DNA of 64,000 bases from Yersinia kristensenii. GTDB lineage: Bacteria > Pseudomonadota > Gammaproteobacteria > Enterobacterales > Enterobacteriaceae. The DNA lies in NCBI RefSeq assembly GCF_900460525.1, contig NZ_UHIY01000001.1:3038001-3102000 (forward strand). Reading direction: 5' to 3'. The notes beneath the pieces are model-generated. The model made no database searches. It had not been told where the DNA came from and saw nothing but the letters and a program-made list of their open reading frames with translations. Numbering within the stretch: the first letter of the stretch is position 1; every line of letters begins with the position of its first letter. The position numbers were made by a program, and so were the translations under genes. Positions 48,526 through 58,495 of this stretch are shown here, piece after piece.

Positions 48526-50094
48526 ATGACATATTCTGCTTATTCAGGCACCCACGCGGTGGGTGGCCTTGAAATGAACCATATTAGAAAGTCATTTCCG
48601 GGAACTGTCGCGCTGGATGGAGCCACATTTCGCATTCAGCCGGGAGAAGCTCACGGCCTTATTGGCGAAAATGGCGCGGGAAAATCCACCTTAATCAAGA
48701 TCCTGGCGGGAGTTTATCACGCGGATAGCGGCGAAATAATCGTTGATAATAAACGTCTTAATCCCGTCACCGCCACAACTGTTCATGCCAGTGGCATTCG
48801 CTTTATTCATCAAGAATTGCACCTCATTCCGCACTTTACTGTGACTGAGTCGGTCTTTATGGGGCAAGAGTTACGTCACCGTTGGCTGGGTTTAGACAAA
48901 CACGCGATGCGGCAAAAAACGGAGCAATTCTTCAGACAAATTCTGAATACCGAGATAGATGGCAATACTTTAATTAGTGCGCTGAGTATTGCCGAACGCA
49001 AGTTGGTGCAAATTGCCCGGGCGTTGATTGATGGGCAGGCGCGGTTGGTGGTATTTGATGAGCCGACAGCCCCGCTGGAAGCCAGTGAGGCGCAGCGGGT
49101 GTTTGCCGCCATTAGCGAATTAAAATCCCGTGGCATCGCCATTATTTATATCTCTCACTATCTGTCAGAAATAACGGTGTTATGCGACCGCGTCACCGTA
49201 TTTCGCAATGGCAAAGAAGTTGACACTTTATCTGCCGTAACCCAACAGGATATTCCACAATTAATTCGTTTGATGATTGGCCGGGATCTCGAGGCGCTGT
49301 TTGCACCGCGACAGCCTAAAACGGCATTAAAACCGCGGCTTGAAGTTAATCAACTGCGGCTTAACCGCGCATTTTCCCCACTCAGCTTTCAGATTGCTGA
49401 AGGCGAAATTGTTGGTATTGCCGGTTTATTGGGGTCAGGGCGAGACGCGCTGATTGACACTCTCTATGGCCTGCAACGGCCCAGCGGCGGCAGTATCACC
49501 ATCAATGGCCAGTCGGCCTCGATCCTCTCTCCAGCACAGGCCATTGCGCAGGGTATCGTGCTGGTGCCGCGAGATAGACGCCATCAGGGATTGGTGCTGG
49601 AAATGCCCGTAACCGATAACATTAATTTGGCGTCATTATCCAAAGTGGCATGGGCGGGCTGGGAACAACGCGGTAAAGCCTTGGCGCGCGCCAAGGCGTT
49701 GGCAAATCGCCTGCGTATTCGGCCCAATAATCTTCGTCAACCCGTTCGTTTCCTCAGCGGCGGCAATCAACAGAAAGTGATTTTGGCCCGCTGGCTAGCG
49801 ACGGACGCCAACCTGTTTATTTTGGATGAACCCACACTGGGGGTGGATATGGGGGCGAGAGCGGAGATTTATCAATTGGTGGAGTCATTGGTGAGCAGCG
49901 GTAAAAGTGCGTTGGTTTCCTCCAGTGATGCCAGTGAGCTTATCGGGTTATGTGACCGCATTTTAGTGATGTTACGGGGTGAGTTGGTGGCGGAAGTTTC
50001 CACACAAAATCTGACGTTGGAAGTGTTGCTGGCACTAACCACCGGTAGCACACAATTACCGCCACAACCGGCAGAATGGGAGGCACGGATATGA
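48526..50094 (+). CDS. sugar ABC transporter ATPase with two nucleotide-binding domains (RbsA/MglA type)
   Basis: The protein has 522 residues. The first domain has Walker A GENGAGKST and DEPTAPLEASE. The second has a degenerate Walker A (GLLGSGRDAL), SGGNQQK signature and DEPTLGVDMGA. This arrangement defines the carbohydrate uptake 2 (CUT2) class. Its stop overlaps the next permease start (ATGA). Confidence 0.93.
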   Translation: MTYSAYSGTHAVGGLEMNHIRKSFPGTVALDGATFRIQPGEAHGLIGENGAGKSTLIKILAGVYHADSGEIIVDNKRLNPVTATTVHASGIRFIHQELHLIPHFTVTESVFMGQELRHRWLGLDKHAMRQKTEQFFRQILNTEIDGNTLISALSIAERKLVQIARALIDGQARLVVFDEPTAPLEASEAQRVFAAISELKSRGIAIIYISHYLSEITVLCDRVTVFRNGKEVDTLSAVTQQDIPQLIRLMIGRDLEALFAPRQPKTALKPRLEVNQLRLNRAFSPLSFQIAEGEIVGIAGLLGSGRDALIDTLYGLQRPSGGSITINGQSASILSPAQAIAQGIVLVPRDRRHQGLVLEMPVTDNINLASLSKVAWAGWEQRGKALARAKALANRLRIRPNNLRQPVRFLSGGNQQKVILARWLATDANLFILDEPTLGVDMGARAEIYQLVESLVSSGKSALVSSSDASELIGLCDRILVMLRGELVAEVSTQNLTLEVLLALTTGSTQLPPQPAEWEARI

Positions 50095-51107
50095 GCCAAC
50101 TCAGTCACAGCCAATTGAAAAAAAAGCCGCATGGCGGCAAAAGTTTCCTGCCGAACCAACGGCAATTAGTTGATAACATCCCGATATTGTTATTCGCCGC
50201 CTTATTACTTTTCCTTTGTGTGCAAGCGCCTTATTTTCTCGGCTGGCAAAATATTACCACCATTCTGCGACAAACCGTGCCGTTGGCTATTCTCTGTTTG
50301 GGGTTGGTTTGCGTGGTTACCGGCGGTGGTGATGATGTCGTTTCGGGAGGCATTGATATTTCGCTACCCGCGATTGCTGTTTTGGGCGCAGCCATCATCA
50401 GTGAGGGGCTGACCCACCAAGGTGCGGGATATTTGACTATCGCGATATGGGCGATTGGCGCGTCATTGTTGGCCGGCGCGGTCAATGCTGTGTTGGTGGT
50501 TTGGGTGAAGTTACCCCCATTATTGGCGACATTGGCGACATCAGTTGCTTTTATCGGCATCACTAACTTGATAACTCAGCAGCGACGCATCAGTGTGGCG
50601 GATAGTGCGATTGTGGCTTTTCGTGATAATCGCTATTGGGGATTGCCCGCTGCAGTTTGGTTTATGCTGATTATTTTTGCGGTATTGCTTTTTGTGCTGT
50701 ACCGCACCCGCTGGGGGTTACATTTACAGGCGAGTGGCGGAAATCGCGAAGCGGCAGAGATGTCGGGCTTGTCAGTCAAACGGCTGGTGGCGCAATCCTA
50801 TTTACTGGCTGCGCTGACGGCGGTGTTAGCGGCATTAGCGCTGGTGGCTCGGGGTTCCGGAAGTTCACCAGGGACGGAAGAGTCATTATTGCTGGAAATG
50901 GTTCTCGCGACATTCATCGGCTCTGCATTTTCACGCCGCCGGGTCGTCACCATTGGCGGTGCATTGCTCGGCGCGTTATTGGTCAATGCATTATCAAATG
51001 GATTGGCATTATTGCGTGTTGATATTTTTTGGGTTGGCGCAATAAAAGGCGCGCTGATATTGCTGGTACTGGCGACCTCTGCATTGAAGTCCCGGGGGCG
51101 TTACTGA
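50091..51107 (+). CDS. sugar ABC transporter permease 1 (RbsC type)
   Basis: About 338 residues and eight to ten membrane segments, with the family motif SGGIDISLPAIAVLGA. The ATG overlaps the ATPase stop and has GGGAGG upstream; a start 15 bases earlier is less likely. With the next gene it probably makes a heterodimeric channel. Confidence 0.9.
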   Translation: MSQLSHSQLKKKPHGGKSFLPNQRQLVDNIPILLFAALLLFLCVQAPYFLGWQNITTILRQTVPLAILCLGLVCVVTGGGDDVVSGGIDISLPAIAVLGAAIISEGLTHQGAGYLTIAIWAIGASLLAGAVNAVLVVWVKLPPLLATLATSVAFIGITNLITQQRRISVADSAIVAFRDNRYWGLPAAVWFMLIIFAVLLFVLYRTRWGLHLQASGGNREAAEMSGLSVKRLVAQSYLLAALTAVLAALALVARGSGSSPGTEESLLLEMVLATFIGSAFSRRRVVTIGGALLGALLVNALSNGLALLRVDIFWVGAIKGALILLVLATSALKSRGRY

Positions 51108-52117
51108 TGAAAAATGTCAATATTCACTATCGTGAGCGAGTTTTACCGGCCCTGAAGTATTTACTGATTCAATATGGGTTTGTTTTAATATTAGCGGCAT
51201 TTTTTGTTTTTTTCTCTTTGAAAACCAATGCTTTTTTCTCACTGGCTAATCTACAAAACTTACTGCAAGGCAATGCCATTTTACTGATTGTGGCGCTGGC
51301 GATGACCCTGGTAGTCACCACTGGCGGGATAGATCTTTCCGTCGGGGTAGCACTGGATTTTGGTGCCGCTTTTGCACTTATTGCCCTCAAACAATACCAA
51401 TTGCCTTGGCAAGTGGCGATATTGGCGGCATTGGCAGGTGGCGCATTAATCGGCTTATTGAATGCTTTCTTGATTGTCTGGTGCAATGTCCGGCCTTTTC
51501 TCGCCACCTTGGGCACTTATTTTATTGGCAGTAGTGTGGAACGGATTTATACCGATGGCGGTGGCCCCATTGCTTTCCGGCGTATGGCGCAGGAATATCA
51601 CTATCTGGCGGTGGGGTCATGGGCGAATATTCCTTTGCCCGTGATTTTTGCCGGCGGGCTATTTCTGCTCTATTTTATCTTTTTTGAACGCACTATATTG
51701 GGTAAGCGGATTCATGCTCTGGGCTTGAATAGTCAGGCGGCTAATGCGGCCGGTATTCGTGTTAAGCGCTATCTGTTCTGGACATTAATGATTACCTCGG
51801 TGACTTGTGCATTGGGCGGCGTCATTTTGTCGGCAAACTTGCGTCAGTTCACGCCATTGGCGGGGCAGGCTTATTTGCTGGATGCTATCGCGGCGGTCTT
51901 TATTGGCACCGCTTTTCATGCTCAGGGGCGGCCGAATGTACCGGGCACGTTGGTCGGAGTGTTATTTTTGGGAATGGTCGCGAATGGTTTGAATCTGTTA
52001 GGGCTTGATTTTATTGTTAAAGATGCTTTGACGGGCATTATTTTGGTGGCAGCTTTGGCGCTATCATTTATCCAGCGCAACCTTAAGCGCTCCCAGCGTG
52101 CGCTAGCATATGAATAA
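51107..52117 (+). CDS. sugar ABC transporter permease 2 (RbsC type)
   Basis: About 336 residues with the motif TTGGIDLSVGVALDFGA. The ATG shares a base with the previous stop (TGATG). Two distinct permeases occur in the Lsr and rhamnose importers but not in the ribose or galactose ones, which use one. Confidence 0.9.
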   Translation: MKNVNIHYRERVLPALKYLLIQYGFVLILAAFFVFFSLKTNAFFSLANLQNLLQGNAILLIVALAMTLVVTTGGIDLSVGVALDFGAAFALIALKQYQLPWQVAILAALAGGALIGLLNAFLIVWCNVRPFLATLGTYFIGSSVERIYTDGGGPIAFRRMAQEYHYLAVGSWANIPLPVIFAGGLFLLYFIFFERTILGKRIHALGLNSQAANAAGIRVKRYLFWTLMITSVTCALGGVILSANLRQFTPLAGQAYLLDAIAAVFIGTAFHAQGRPNVPGTLVGVLFLGMVANGLNLLGLDFIVKDALTGIILVAALALSFIQRNLKRSQRALAYE

Positions 52118-52126
52118 GGAAATGCA

Positions 52127-53071
52127 GTGAGTCAGTTTGATGCCGTGTTTGTGGGTCTGACCATTTTAGATATTGCCGGGCGTCCGGTGAGCGGTATTCC
52201 GGAAAAGGGTGGGGTGCATTTTATCGACCAAATCCGCCTTAATCCAGCGGGAACCGCCAGTGGCGCGGCGATGAATGCCGCCAAACTGGGGATTCATACC
52301 GCCACTTCCGCGTGTTTGGGCGAGGATGAGAAAGCCGATTTCATTCTGAGTGTTTATCATAAGCTGGGGATTGATAGTTCGCTTATCCAGCGCACCGCGC
52401 AAGCAGAAACCTCAGCCACTATCTTGACCATTCGGCCTGATGGCGAGCGGCCTGCATTGCATTGCCGCGGGGCTTCTGATCATTGGTATGTTGAAGACGC
52501 TGATTTTGATGCGGTGTGCAACACCCGGTTTTTGCATCATGGTGGTAGTGGGTTACTGGCAGCCATGGATCAGGGGCAAAGTGCGCGGCTCTTGCAGCAT
52601 GCTAAAAGCCAAGGAGTCATCACCAGTTTTGATCTCATTGCCCCCAACTCACAAACGCTCACATTGTTAAAACCGATGCTGGCTAACATTGATTATTTTA
52701 TGCCGACATTAGAGGAGGCCGCTTTTCTTTCTGGTCTGGATAATCCGCAGGATATTGCCCAGTTTTTCCTCGATCTGGGCGTGGGAACCTGTATTTTTAA
52801 AGCGGGGGCGCACGGGTCTTATGTGATAAGTCCGCAGCATAACTTCCGTGTGCCAGCCTATCAGGTGGCAGTGTCGGACACGACCGGCTGTGGCGACAGT
52901 TATTGCGGCGGGTTTATTGCTGGACTCGCCAAAGGGAGGTCACTGGAACAGTCTTGTGAGCTTGGCTCGGCAGTGGCGGGATTAGTGGCGACCGGCTTGG
53001 GGTCGGATGCCGGTGTGGTGGATTGGGCGCATACGCTTGATTTTATGGCGCGGACGCCCAGATTGGGCTAA
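52127..53071 (+). CDS. PfkB-family carbohydrate kinase
   Basis: The protein has 314 residues and starts at GTG after AAGGA. The N-terminal glycine-rich NPAGTASGAAMNAAKLG and C-terminal DTTGCGDSYCGGF (catalytic Asp257) are the two ribokinase-family signatures. It likely phosphorylates the imported sugar or a product of it. It ends the plus-strand operon, 26 bp from the convergent dehydrogenase gene. Confidence 0.9.
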   Translation: MSQFDAVFVGLTILDIAGRPVSGIPEKGGVHFIDQIRLNPAGTASGAAMNAAKLGIHTATSACLGEDEKADFILSVYHKLGIDSSLIQRTAQAETSATILTIRPDGERPALHCRGASDHWYVEDADFDAVCNTRFLHHGGSGLLAAMDQGQSARLLQHAKSQGVITSFDLIAPNSQTLTLLKPMLANIDYFMPTLEEAAFLSGLDNPQDIAQFFLDLGVGTCIFKAGAHGSYVISPQHNFRVPAYQVAVSDTTGCGDSYCGGFIAGLAKGRSLEQSCELGSAVAGLVATGLGSDAGVVDWAHTLDFMARTPRLG

Positions 53072-53097
53072 TTAACTCACTCAGTTATTTAACCGGC

Positions 53098-54114
53098 TTA
53101 GTTGTAGCGATATAACAAAGGTTCATTGCGCAGAAAACGTTCAATATCCTGCGCAATCATCGCCGTATGTTTCACCAGAGTTTCACGTGTTGCACCCGCA
53201 ATATGCGGGGTGATAACCACATTATCAAACTCATGAATAAATGGGTGGCTGGCATGGATGGGCTCATGGGCATAGACATCTAATGCTGCCCCTGCCAATT
53301 GTTTGTGCCGCAAAGCATCAATTAAATGTTGTTCAACCACCACTGCCGCGCGTGAGGTATTGATAAAATAGGCCTCCGGTTTCATCAGTGAAAACAGGTG
53401 GGCATCAATTAAACCCTCAGTTTGTGGGGTGACTTTCAAGTGTAAACTGACAAAATCGGCTTGGCTGAACAGTTGTTCCAATGTGCTTTTGTGGATGCCG
53501 GGCTCATCCAGTTCCACCTCAGAAACATAAGGGTCGGCAACCAATAATTGCATACCAAAAGCCCGCGCAATGCGCCCAACGCGCTGTCCAATACTGCCGT
53601 AACCGACAATTCCCAAGGTCTTATTGCGTAATTCAATACCTTTGAACACTTCATAGGGGCTGTCTTTGGTCACATCCCACACCACATCGGTTTTAAGCCC
53701 AAAATGACTTTGCTCCGTGGCAGTGAATTGGCCCTGTTTTAGGGCGCTATGGGCCTGTGGGATATGGCGAGCCACATTGAGCATCAGCGCAATCGTCAAC
53801 TCTGCCGCCGCATCGGAGTTGCGCCCAGGGGTATAAATGACTGGAATACCCCGTTCCGTTGCCGCTTTTACATCAATATTGACCGGGCTGGCCCGGGTAC
53901 AAGCAATCAGCTTTAGTTGCGGGCAAGCTTTAATCACTCGCGCAGTAATATCATCATAACTGGTGACCAGAAAGTCAGCATCTTGCCCGAGCGCGATCAA
54001 CTGATCTTCGCTCAGTTTGGGTTCCCCTGCCGCCCAACCACTGATAACCAATTCACCTAACTGATGGAAATGGTCGAGGCTGCCAGAATATTCTGCGGTA
54101 AAGAGCGTTTTCAT
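53098..54114 (-). CDS. D-isomer-specific 2-hydroxyacid dehydrogenase
   Basis: About 338 residues. The NAD-binding motif is GYGSIGQRVGRIARAFG, followed by catalytic Arg (RASPVN region and NTSRAAVV) and His in ITPHIAGATRET. It interconverts a 2-hydroxyacid and a 2-oxoacid. Its ATG overlaps the FGGY kinase stop (ATGA); an upstream frame adds 24 residues inside that gene and is unlikely. Confidence 0.9.
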   Translation of the reverse strand: MKTLFTAEYSGSLDHFHQLGELVISGWAAGEPKLSEDQLIALGQDADFLVTSYDDITARVIKACPQLKLIACTRASPVNIDVKAATERGIPVIYTPGRNSDAAAELTIALMLNVARHIPQAHSALKQGQFTATEQSHFGLKTDVVWDVTKDSPYEVFKGIELRNKTLGIVGYGSIGQRVGRIARAFGMQLLVADPYVSEVELDEPGIHKSTLEQLFSQADFVSLHLKVTPQTEGLIDAHLFSLMKPEAYFINTSRAAVVVEQHLIDALRHKQLAGAALDVYAHEPIHASHPFIHEFDNVVITPHIAGATRETLVKHTAMIAQDIERFLRNEPLLYRYN

Positions 54115-55634
54115 AGGGGGGCCTGAGAGTGAAGAGACAATGTAAGGGTATTTAGCTGACTCAGGGCCTGCTCTCTGGCTTGCCAAACGGGTTGTAGCGC
54201 GTCGCGCAGTTGGCGGAAAACAGGATAGAGCGCGTTATACACTTGCACTTGTTGCGGTTCGGGTGTGTAGGTCGTGATGTCATCAAGTGAGTCGATGGGA
54301 TAAACCGTCTGTCCGATGGATTGCGCTGCCAATATGGCAGCTCCGCGGGCACCTAATTCTTTAGCTCGGCGGGTGATAACCTCGCGGCCAGTGCAATTAG
54401 CAATAATCTGTAACCACAGACTCGAGGCTGCTCCGCCACCAGCCAAATACAACCGACCTCCAGCAGGATAATCAGCCAGAGAATCTTTGATGGCGTAAGC
54501 CAGACCTTCAAAAACTGCCCGTAATAAGTGGTTATCTGTGGTGTGTTGGCTGATACCGAAAAAACCGGCGCGTGCAGATGGGCTATAAAATGGCGCACGT
54601 TCACCATTAATATAAGGTTGATAAAATACCCCAGCACAACCTGCGGGAATGGCTTTCAACTGGGTGCTAATGTGCGAAAAATCTCTATTTTCGGCCAGCT
54701 GCGACAGCGCCCAATCAATATTCGGGGTGCCGGATTGCATGGCAAATAAATTGATATAATTGCCGCTTAACACATGGGGGACAAATCGCGTTTTCCGGTT
54801 AATCCGCTTAATGTCATGACAAACAATACCGGTACAGCAAGTGGTGCCGAGGATGGTATAGACATCCCCATGATTCACCGCCCCCATCCCCAATGCGGTG
54901 GCTGAAACATCCAATGCACCCGCACAGACCGGGATACCGGCTTCCAGCCCGATAATCTGTGCGGCTTCCGCGGTGATGTGGCCTGCAACAGCGGCTGATG
55001 ATAATAGCGGGGGAAATAGTCGCGCGGTATTTGTTATCCCTAATTGTGTCAGAACCTCATGTGATAATTCGCCGCGTTGCAAATCTAACAATGAAGTGCC
55101 GGTATCACTGATTTCCAGCCAGGATTCTCCAGTCAGTTGGTAGCGAATCCAGTCTTTAGCGAAAAAAAAGCGATCTGCTTGCGCCAATGTTTCAGGTTCA
55201 TATTGCTGTAACCAACTGAGAATCAAGCTGCTATTGCACGGTAATAAAGGGGTGCCGTTGATAGCAAACAGTTGTTCTTCCAGGCCCGGCTGCTGCTTAA
55301 ATTGCTCAACTAGCGCGGCACTCCGGGTGTCACTCCATAAGATGGCATTACGGATCGGGTGCCCCTGCTTATCCACTAACCAGACGCCTTCGCCTTGCCC
55401 AGTAATACCAATTGAGCGAATCGCATTTTGCCTCAATAAAGGCGAAGCCATCACCGTTTTTAGGGTGGAAACCACGCCTAACCAGAGGCTGTGCATATCT
55501 TGTTCTGCATAGCCGGGGCGGGGGGATAAAGTGAGGTTATCGACGGATGCCACCAGACACTCATTGAAATGGGTATCAAATAGCACTGATTTAACTTTTG
55601 AAGTCCCTACATCGATTCCCAGATAATAATCCAT
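54111..55634 (-). CDS. FGGY-family carbohydrate kinase
   Basis: The protein has 507 residues. The FGGY N-domain begins YYLGIDVGTSKVKSVLFD and the C-domain has YLAGGGAASSLWLQIIANCTG. It resembles xylulokinase-like members but lacks features that would fix a substrate. It is transcribed as a pair with the dehydrogenase, convergent to the transporter operon. Confidence 0.88.
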   Translation of the reverse strand: MDYYLGIDVGTSKVKSVLFDTHFNECLVASVDNLTLSPRPGYAEQDMHSLWLGVVSTLKTVMASPLLRQNAIRSIGITGQGEGVWLVDKQGHPIRNAILWSDTRSAALVEQFKQQPGLEEQLFAINGTPLLPCNSSLILSWLQQYEPETLAQADRFFFAKDWIRYQLTGESWLEISDTGTSLLDLQRGELSHEVLTQLGITNTARLFPPLLSSAAVAGHITAEAAQIIGLEAGIPVCAGALDVSATALGMGAVNHGDVYTILGTTCCTGIVCHDIKRINRKTRFVPHVLSGNYINLFAMQSGTPNIDWALSQLAENRDFSHISTQLKAIPAGCAGVFYQPYINGERAPFYSPSARAGFFGISQHTTDNHLLRAVFEGLAYAIKDSLADYPAGGRLYLAGGGAASSLWLQIIANCTGREVITRRAKELGARGAAILAAQSIGQTVYPIDSLDDITTYTPEPQQVQVYNALYPVFRQLRDALQPVWQAREQALSQLNTLTLSLHSQAPL

Positions 55635-56326
<692 letters not shown>

Positions 56327-56965
56327 ATGAAAAAGCAACTGGCTAAAATTACTGTACTGTCTTCTTTGATTTTTGGTATTAATGCTGCCAATGCAGAAGC
56401 ACCGACTGCAGAATTAAAAGTAATAGGCACGTTGACTGTGCCAAGCTGTACCATTACTCCTCCGGATGAGGGTGTTTACGATTTTGGTAACCTGTCTTCA
56501 TCTTTAGTTAAATCAGGTACTGCGACTACGCCTCTGACGCCGATGACTAAAACCTGGACAATAAGCTGTGATGCAGAAACTTACCTGAACTTTACACCTG
56601 TAGATAACCGCACTGCATCTGCCAGTGTTGCGGGAACAACTAACTTCGGTATGGGTAACGTGAATAACACCGGCAAAATCGGTTATTATACTGCACAAAT
56701 GAAGAGTGCCACTGTCGATGGTAAAGTATCTAACGTCTTCTCATCCGCGACTTCAACCTTTGCTGTAGCAACAACTGCTCCGTTGACAACAGGTCTGCGT
56801 ACCGGTTGGTCATCTGCTGCTAATACCCAGAGCACCGGTAAAATATTTACTGCTGATATTACTGTTAGCCCTATTTTGGCTGGTACCACGACGATGGGTG
56901 GCCCGATCACTGAAGATGCAGAAATCGACGGTTCATTGACGATGAACTTTGCATTCGGTATCTAA
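56327..56965 (+). CDS. DUF1120-like fimbrial subunit 1
   Basis: The protein has 212 residues with a signal peptide (cleavage near ANA-E, residue 24). The mature start TAELKVIGTLTVPSCTI has a Cys that pairs with that of TWTISCDAE. The C-terminus TMNFAFGI is shared with the two following proteins. It is probably the major shaft subunit, being first in the operon and followed by a hairpin. Confidence 0.85.
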   Translation: MKKQLAKITVLSSLIFGINAANAEAPTAELKVIGTLTVPSCTITPPDEGVYDFGNLSSSLVKSGTATTPLTPMTKTWTISCDAETYLNFTPVDNRTASASVAGTTNFGMGNVNNTGKIGYYTAQMKSATVDGKVSNVFSSATSTFAVATTAPLTTGLRTGWSSAANTQSTGKIFTADITVSPILAGTTTMGGPITEDAEIDGSLTMNFAFGI

Positions 56966-56993
56966 ATAACCTGTTCGGCACGGTATAAATTGA

Positions 56994-57015
56994 GGGCAGA
57001 TCTTTATTTCTGCCC
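56994..57015 (+). terminator. attenuator-like hairpin after fimbrial subunit 1
   Basis: GGGCAGA and TCTGCCC form a seven-base-pair stem with an eight-base loop followed by TTAATTTTG. It lies between the first and second subunit genes and would let the first be made in excess. Confidence 0.65.
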
Positions 57016-57085
57016 TTAATTTTGCCTTAAAACACAGTCATGGATAAGTGTTGAGAATATATATATTGGAAGGACTCATCATTTT

Positions 57086-57727
57086 ATGAGAATGCATACT
57101 TTCAAATTAGCTCTTTTCACCTCATTAATTTTCTCTGTCACCGTGCAGGCGGCACCGCCTTCTGCAGAATTAAAAGTGAAAGGGAAAATTGGGGTGCCAA
57201 ATTGCACAGTAACAGCCCCAAATGGTGGCATTTACGATCTAGGTAAGATTTCAGCCACGAATGTGAAATCAGGTACCGCCATCACGGCATTACCTACAAT
57301 GACAAAAACCTGGACTATCAGCTGTGATGCTACAACGTATTTAAGTTATACCAGTATCGATAATCGTCTTACATCTGTGAGTGATACATCAACCACCCGA
57401 AATCACGGGTTGGGCAATATTAATGGCACCGGTAAAATCGGTTTTTATACGGCGACATTAAGTAACCCACGGGTTGATGGTAACAGCACTTCAATGTATT
57501 ACAGGCTAAGTACCGGGGCGGCGACAGCAGGAACCAGCCTGTATTTGGTCGATAGTTATTATTATGGCTTCTCTAACGCCTCTGCCGTCGCCATTGCCGG
57601 AAAATCGTTTAGTACTGATATTACTATTGCACCAACATTGGCGGGAACCACGACCATGAACGGCCCGATCACTGAAGATGCGAATATCGATGGCTCAATG
57701 ACAATGAACTTCTCATTTGGTATTTAA
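57086..57727 (+). CDS. DUF1120-like fimbrial subunit 2
   Basis: The protein has 213 residues with a signal peptide (cleavage after VQA). It shares with subunit 1 the AELKVKGKIGVPNCTV start, the TWTISCDA Cys segment, the PTLAGTTTM block and the TMNFSFGI end. The middle (about 110-175) differs most, as expected for surface-exposed loops. GGAAGGA upstream supports the start. Confidence 0.83.
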   Translation: MRMHTFKLALFTSLIFSVTVQAAPPSAELKVKGKIGVPNCTVTAPNGGIYDLGKISATNVKSGTAITALPTMTKTWTISCDATTYLSYTSIDNRLTSVSDTSTTRNHGLGNINGTGKIGFYTATLSNPRVDGNSTSMYYRLSTGAATAGTSLYLVDSYYYGFSNASAVAIAGKSFSTDITIAPTLAGTTTMNGPITEDANIDGSMTMNFSFGI

Positions 57728-58377
57728 TGGTTATGAAAAGCCTGATAATGAAATCTGCCATTTTATCTTCTTTGTTATTAGGCGTTGCCGCCCATGCAGC
57801 AGCACCTACTGCTGAATTGAAGGTTAAAGGGAATATTGGTATCCCAACCTGTACTATCAATGCCCCTGATGGCGGTATTTATAATGTTGGTGAGATTTCA
57901 TCAAGCCAGATAAAAAGTGGTACAGCAGTAACAGTATTGCCATCGATCACCAAAACTTGGACAGTCACTTGTGATAGCGTGACGTACCTGAGTTTAAACG
58001 CGATTGATAACCGCAAAGCTTCTGTTAGTGATAACACCGGCATTCACAATTTCGGTTTGGGCTTTGTGAATGGCAGCGGAAAACTGGGTTTTTATAAAAC
58101 CACGATGAGTAACGCCACTGTCGATGGCGTGAGCAGTTTGCTCTATTTTATTGACGCTAATAACATACTGCAGGGCGGACATACTTTGGAGACGCTAACC
58201 AATAATTTCCGCTTTGGTTGGTCTGAAAATGCGACGACAGCAAAAGCAGGTAAAGTATTCAGTGCCGATTTTACGGTAATACCGACATTGGCAGGATCAA
58301 CTACCATGGGCGGGGCCATCACTGAAAATATCAATATCGATGGTTCTGCGACTATGAATTTTTCTTTTGGTATTTAA
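57727..58377 (+). CDS. DUF1120-like fimbrial subunit 3
   Basis: The protein has 216 residues with a signal peptide (cleavage after AHA-A). It is the third tandem paralog, with the same Cys positions and TMNFSFGI end. The ATG shares a base with the subunit 2 stop; in-frame ATGs two and seven codons later are also possible starts. Confidence 0.82.
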   Translation: MVMKSLIMKSAILSSLLLGVAAHAAAPTAELKVKGNIGIPTCTINAPDGGIYNVGEISSSQIKSGTAVTVLPSITKTWTVTCDSVTYLSLNAIDNRKASVSDNTGIHNFGLGFVNGSGKLGFYKTTMSNATVDGVSSLLYFIDANNILQGGHTLETLTNNFRFGWSENATTAKAGKVFSADFTVIPTLAGSTTMGGAITENINIDGSATMNFSFGI

Positions 58378-58495
58378 TTCATAAAAATCCTATACATCAG
58401 GTTGTTTTCAATTTTTAATAGCCTGGTGTACTTTTTATTGCATAAAGCAATATTGTCTATTAATTCACTCATTTTCCTTGTTTTAGGACACCATT

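Noticed and set aside
47529..53071. Lsr autoinducer-2 operon
   Set aside because: The two permeases and an FGGY kinase are reminiscent, but lsrF, lsrG and lsrR are missing and a PfkB kinase is present.
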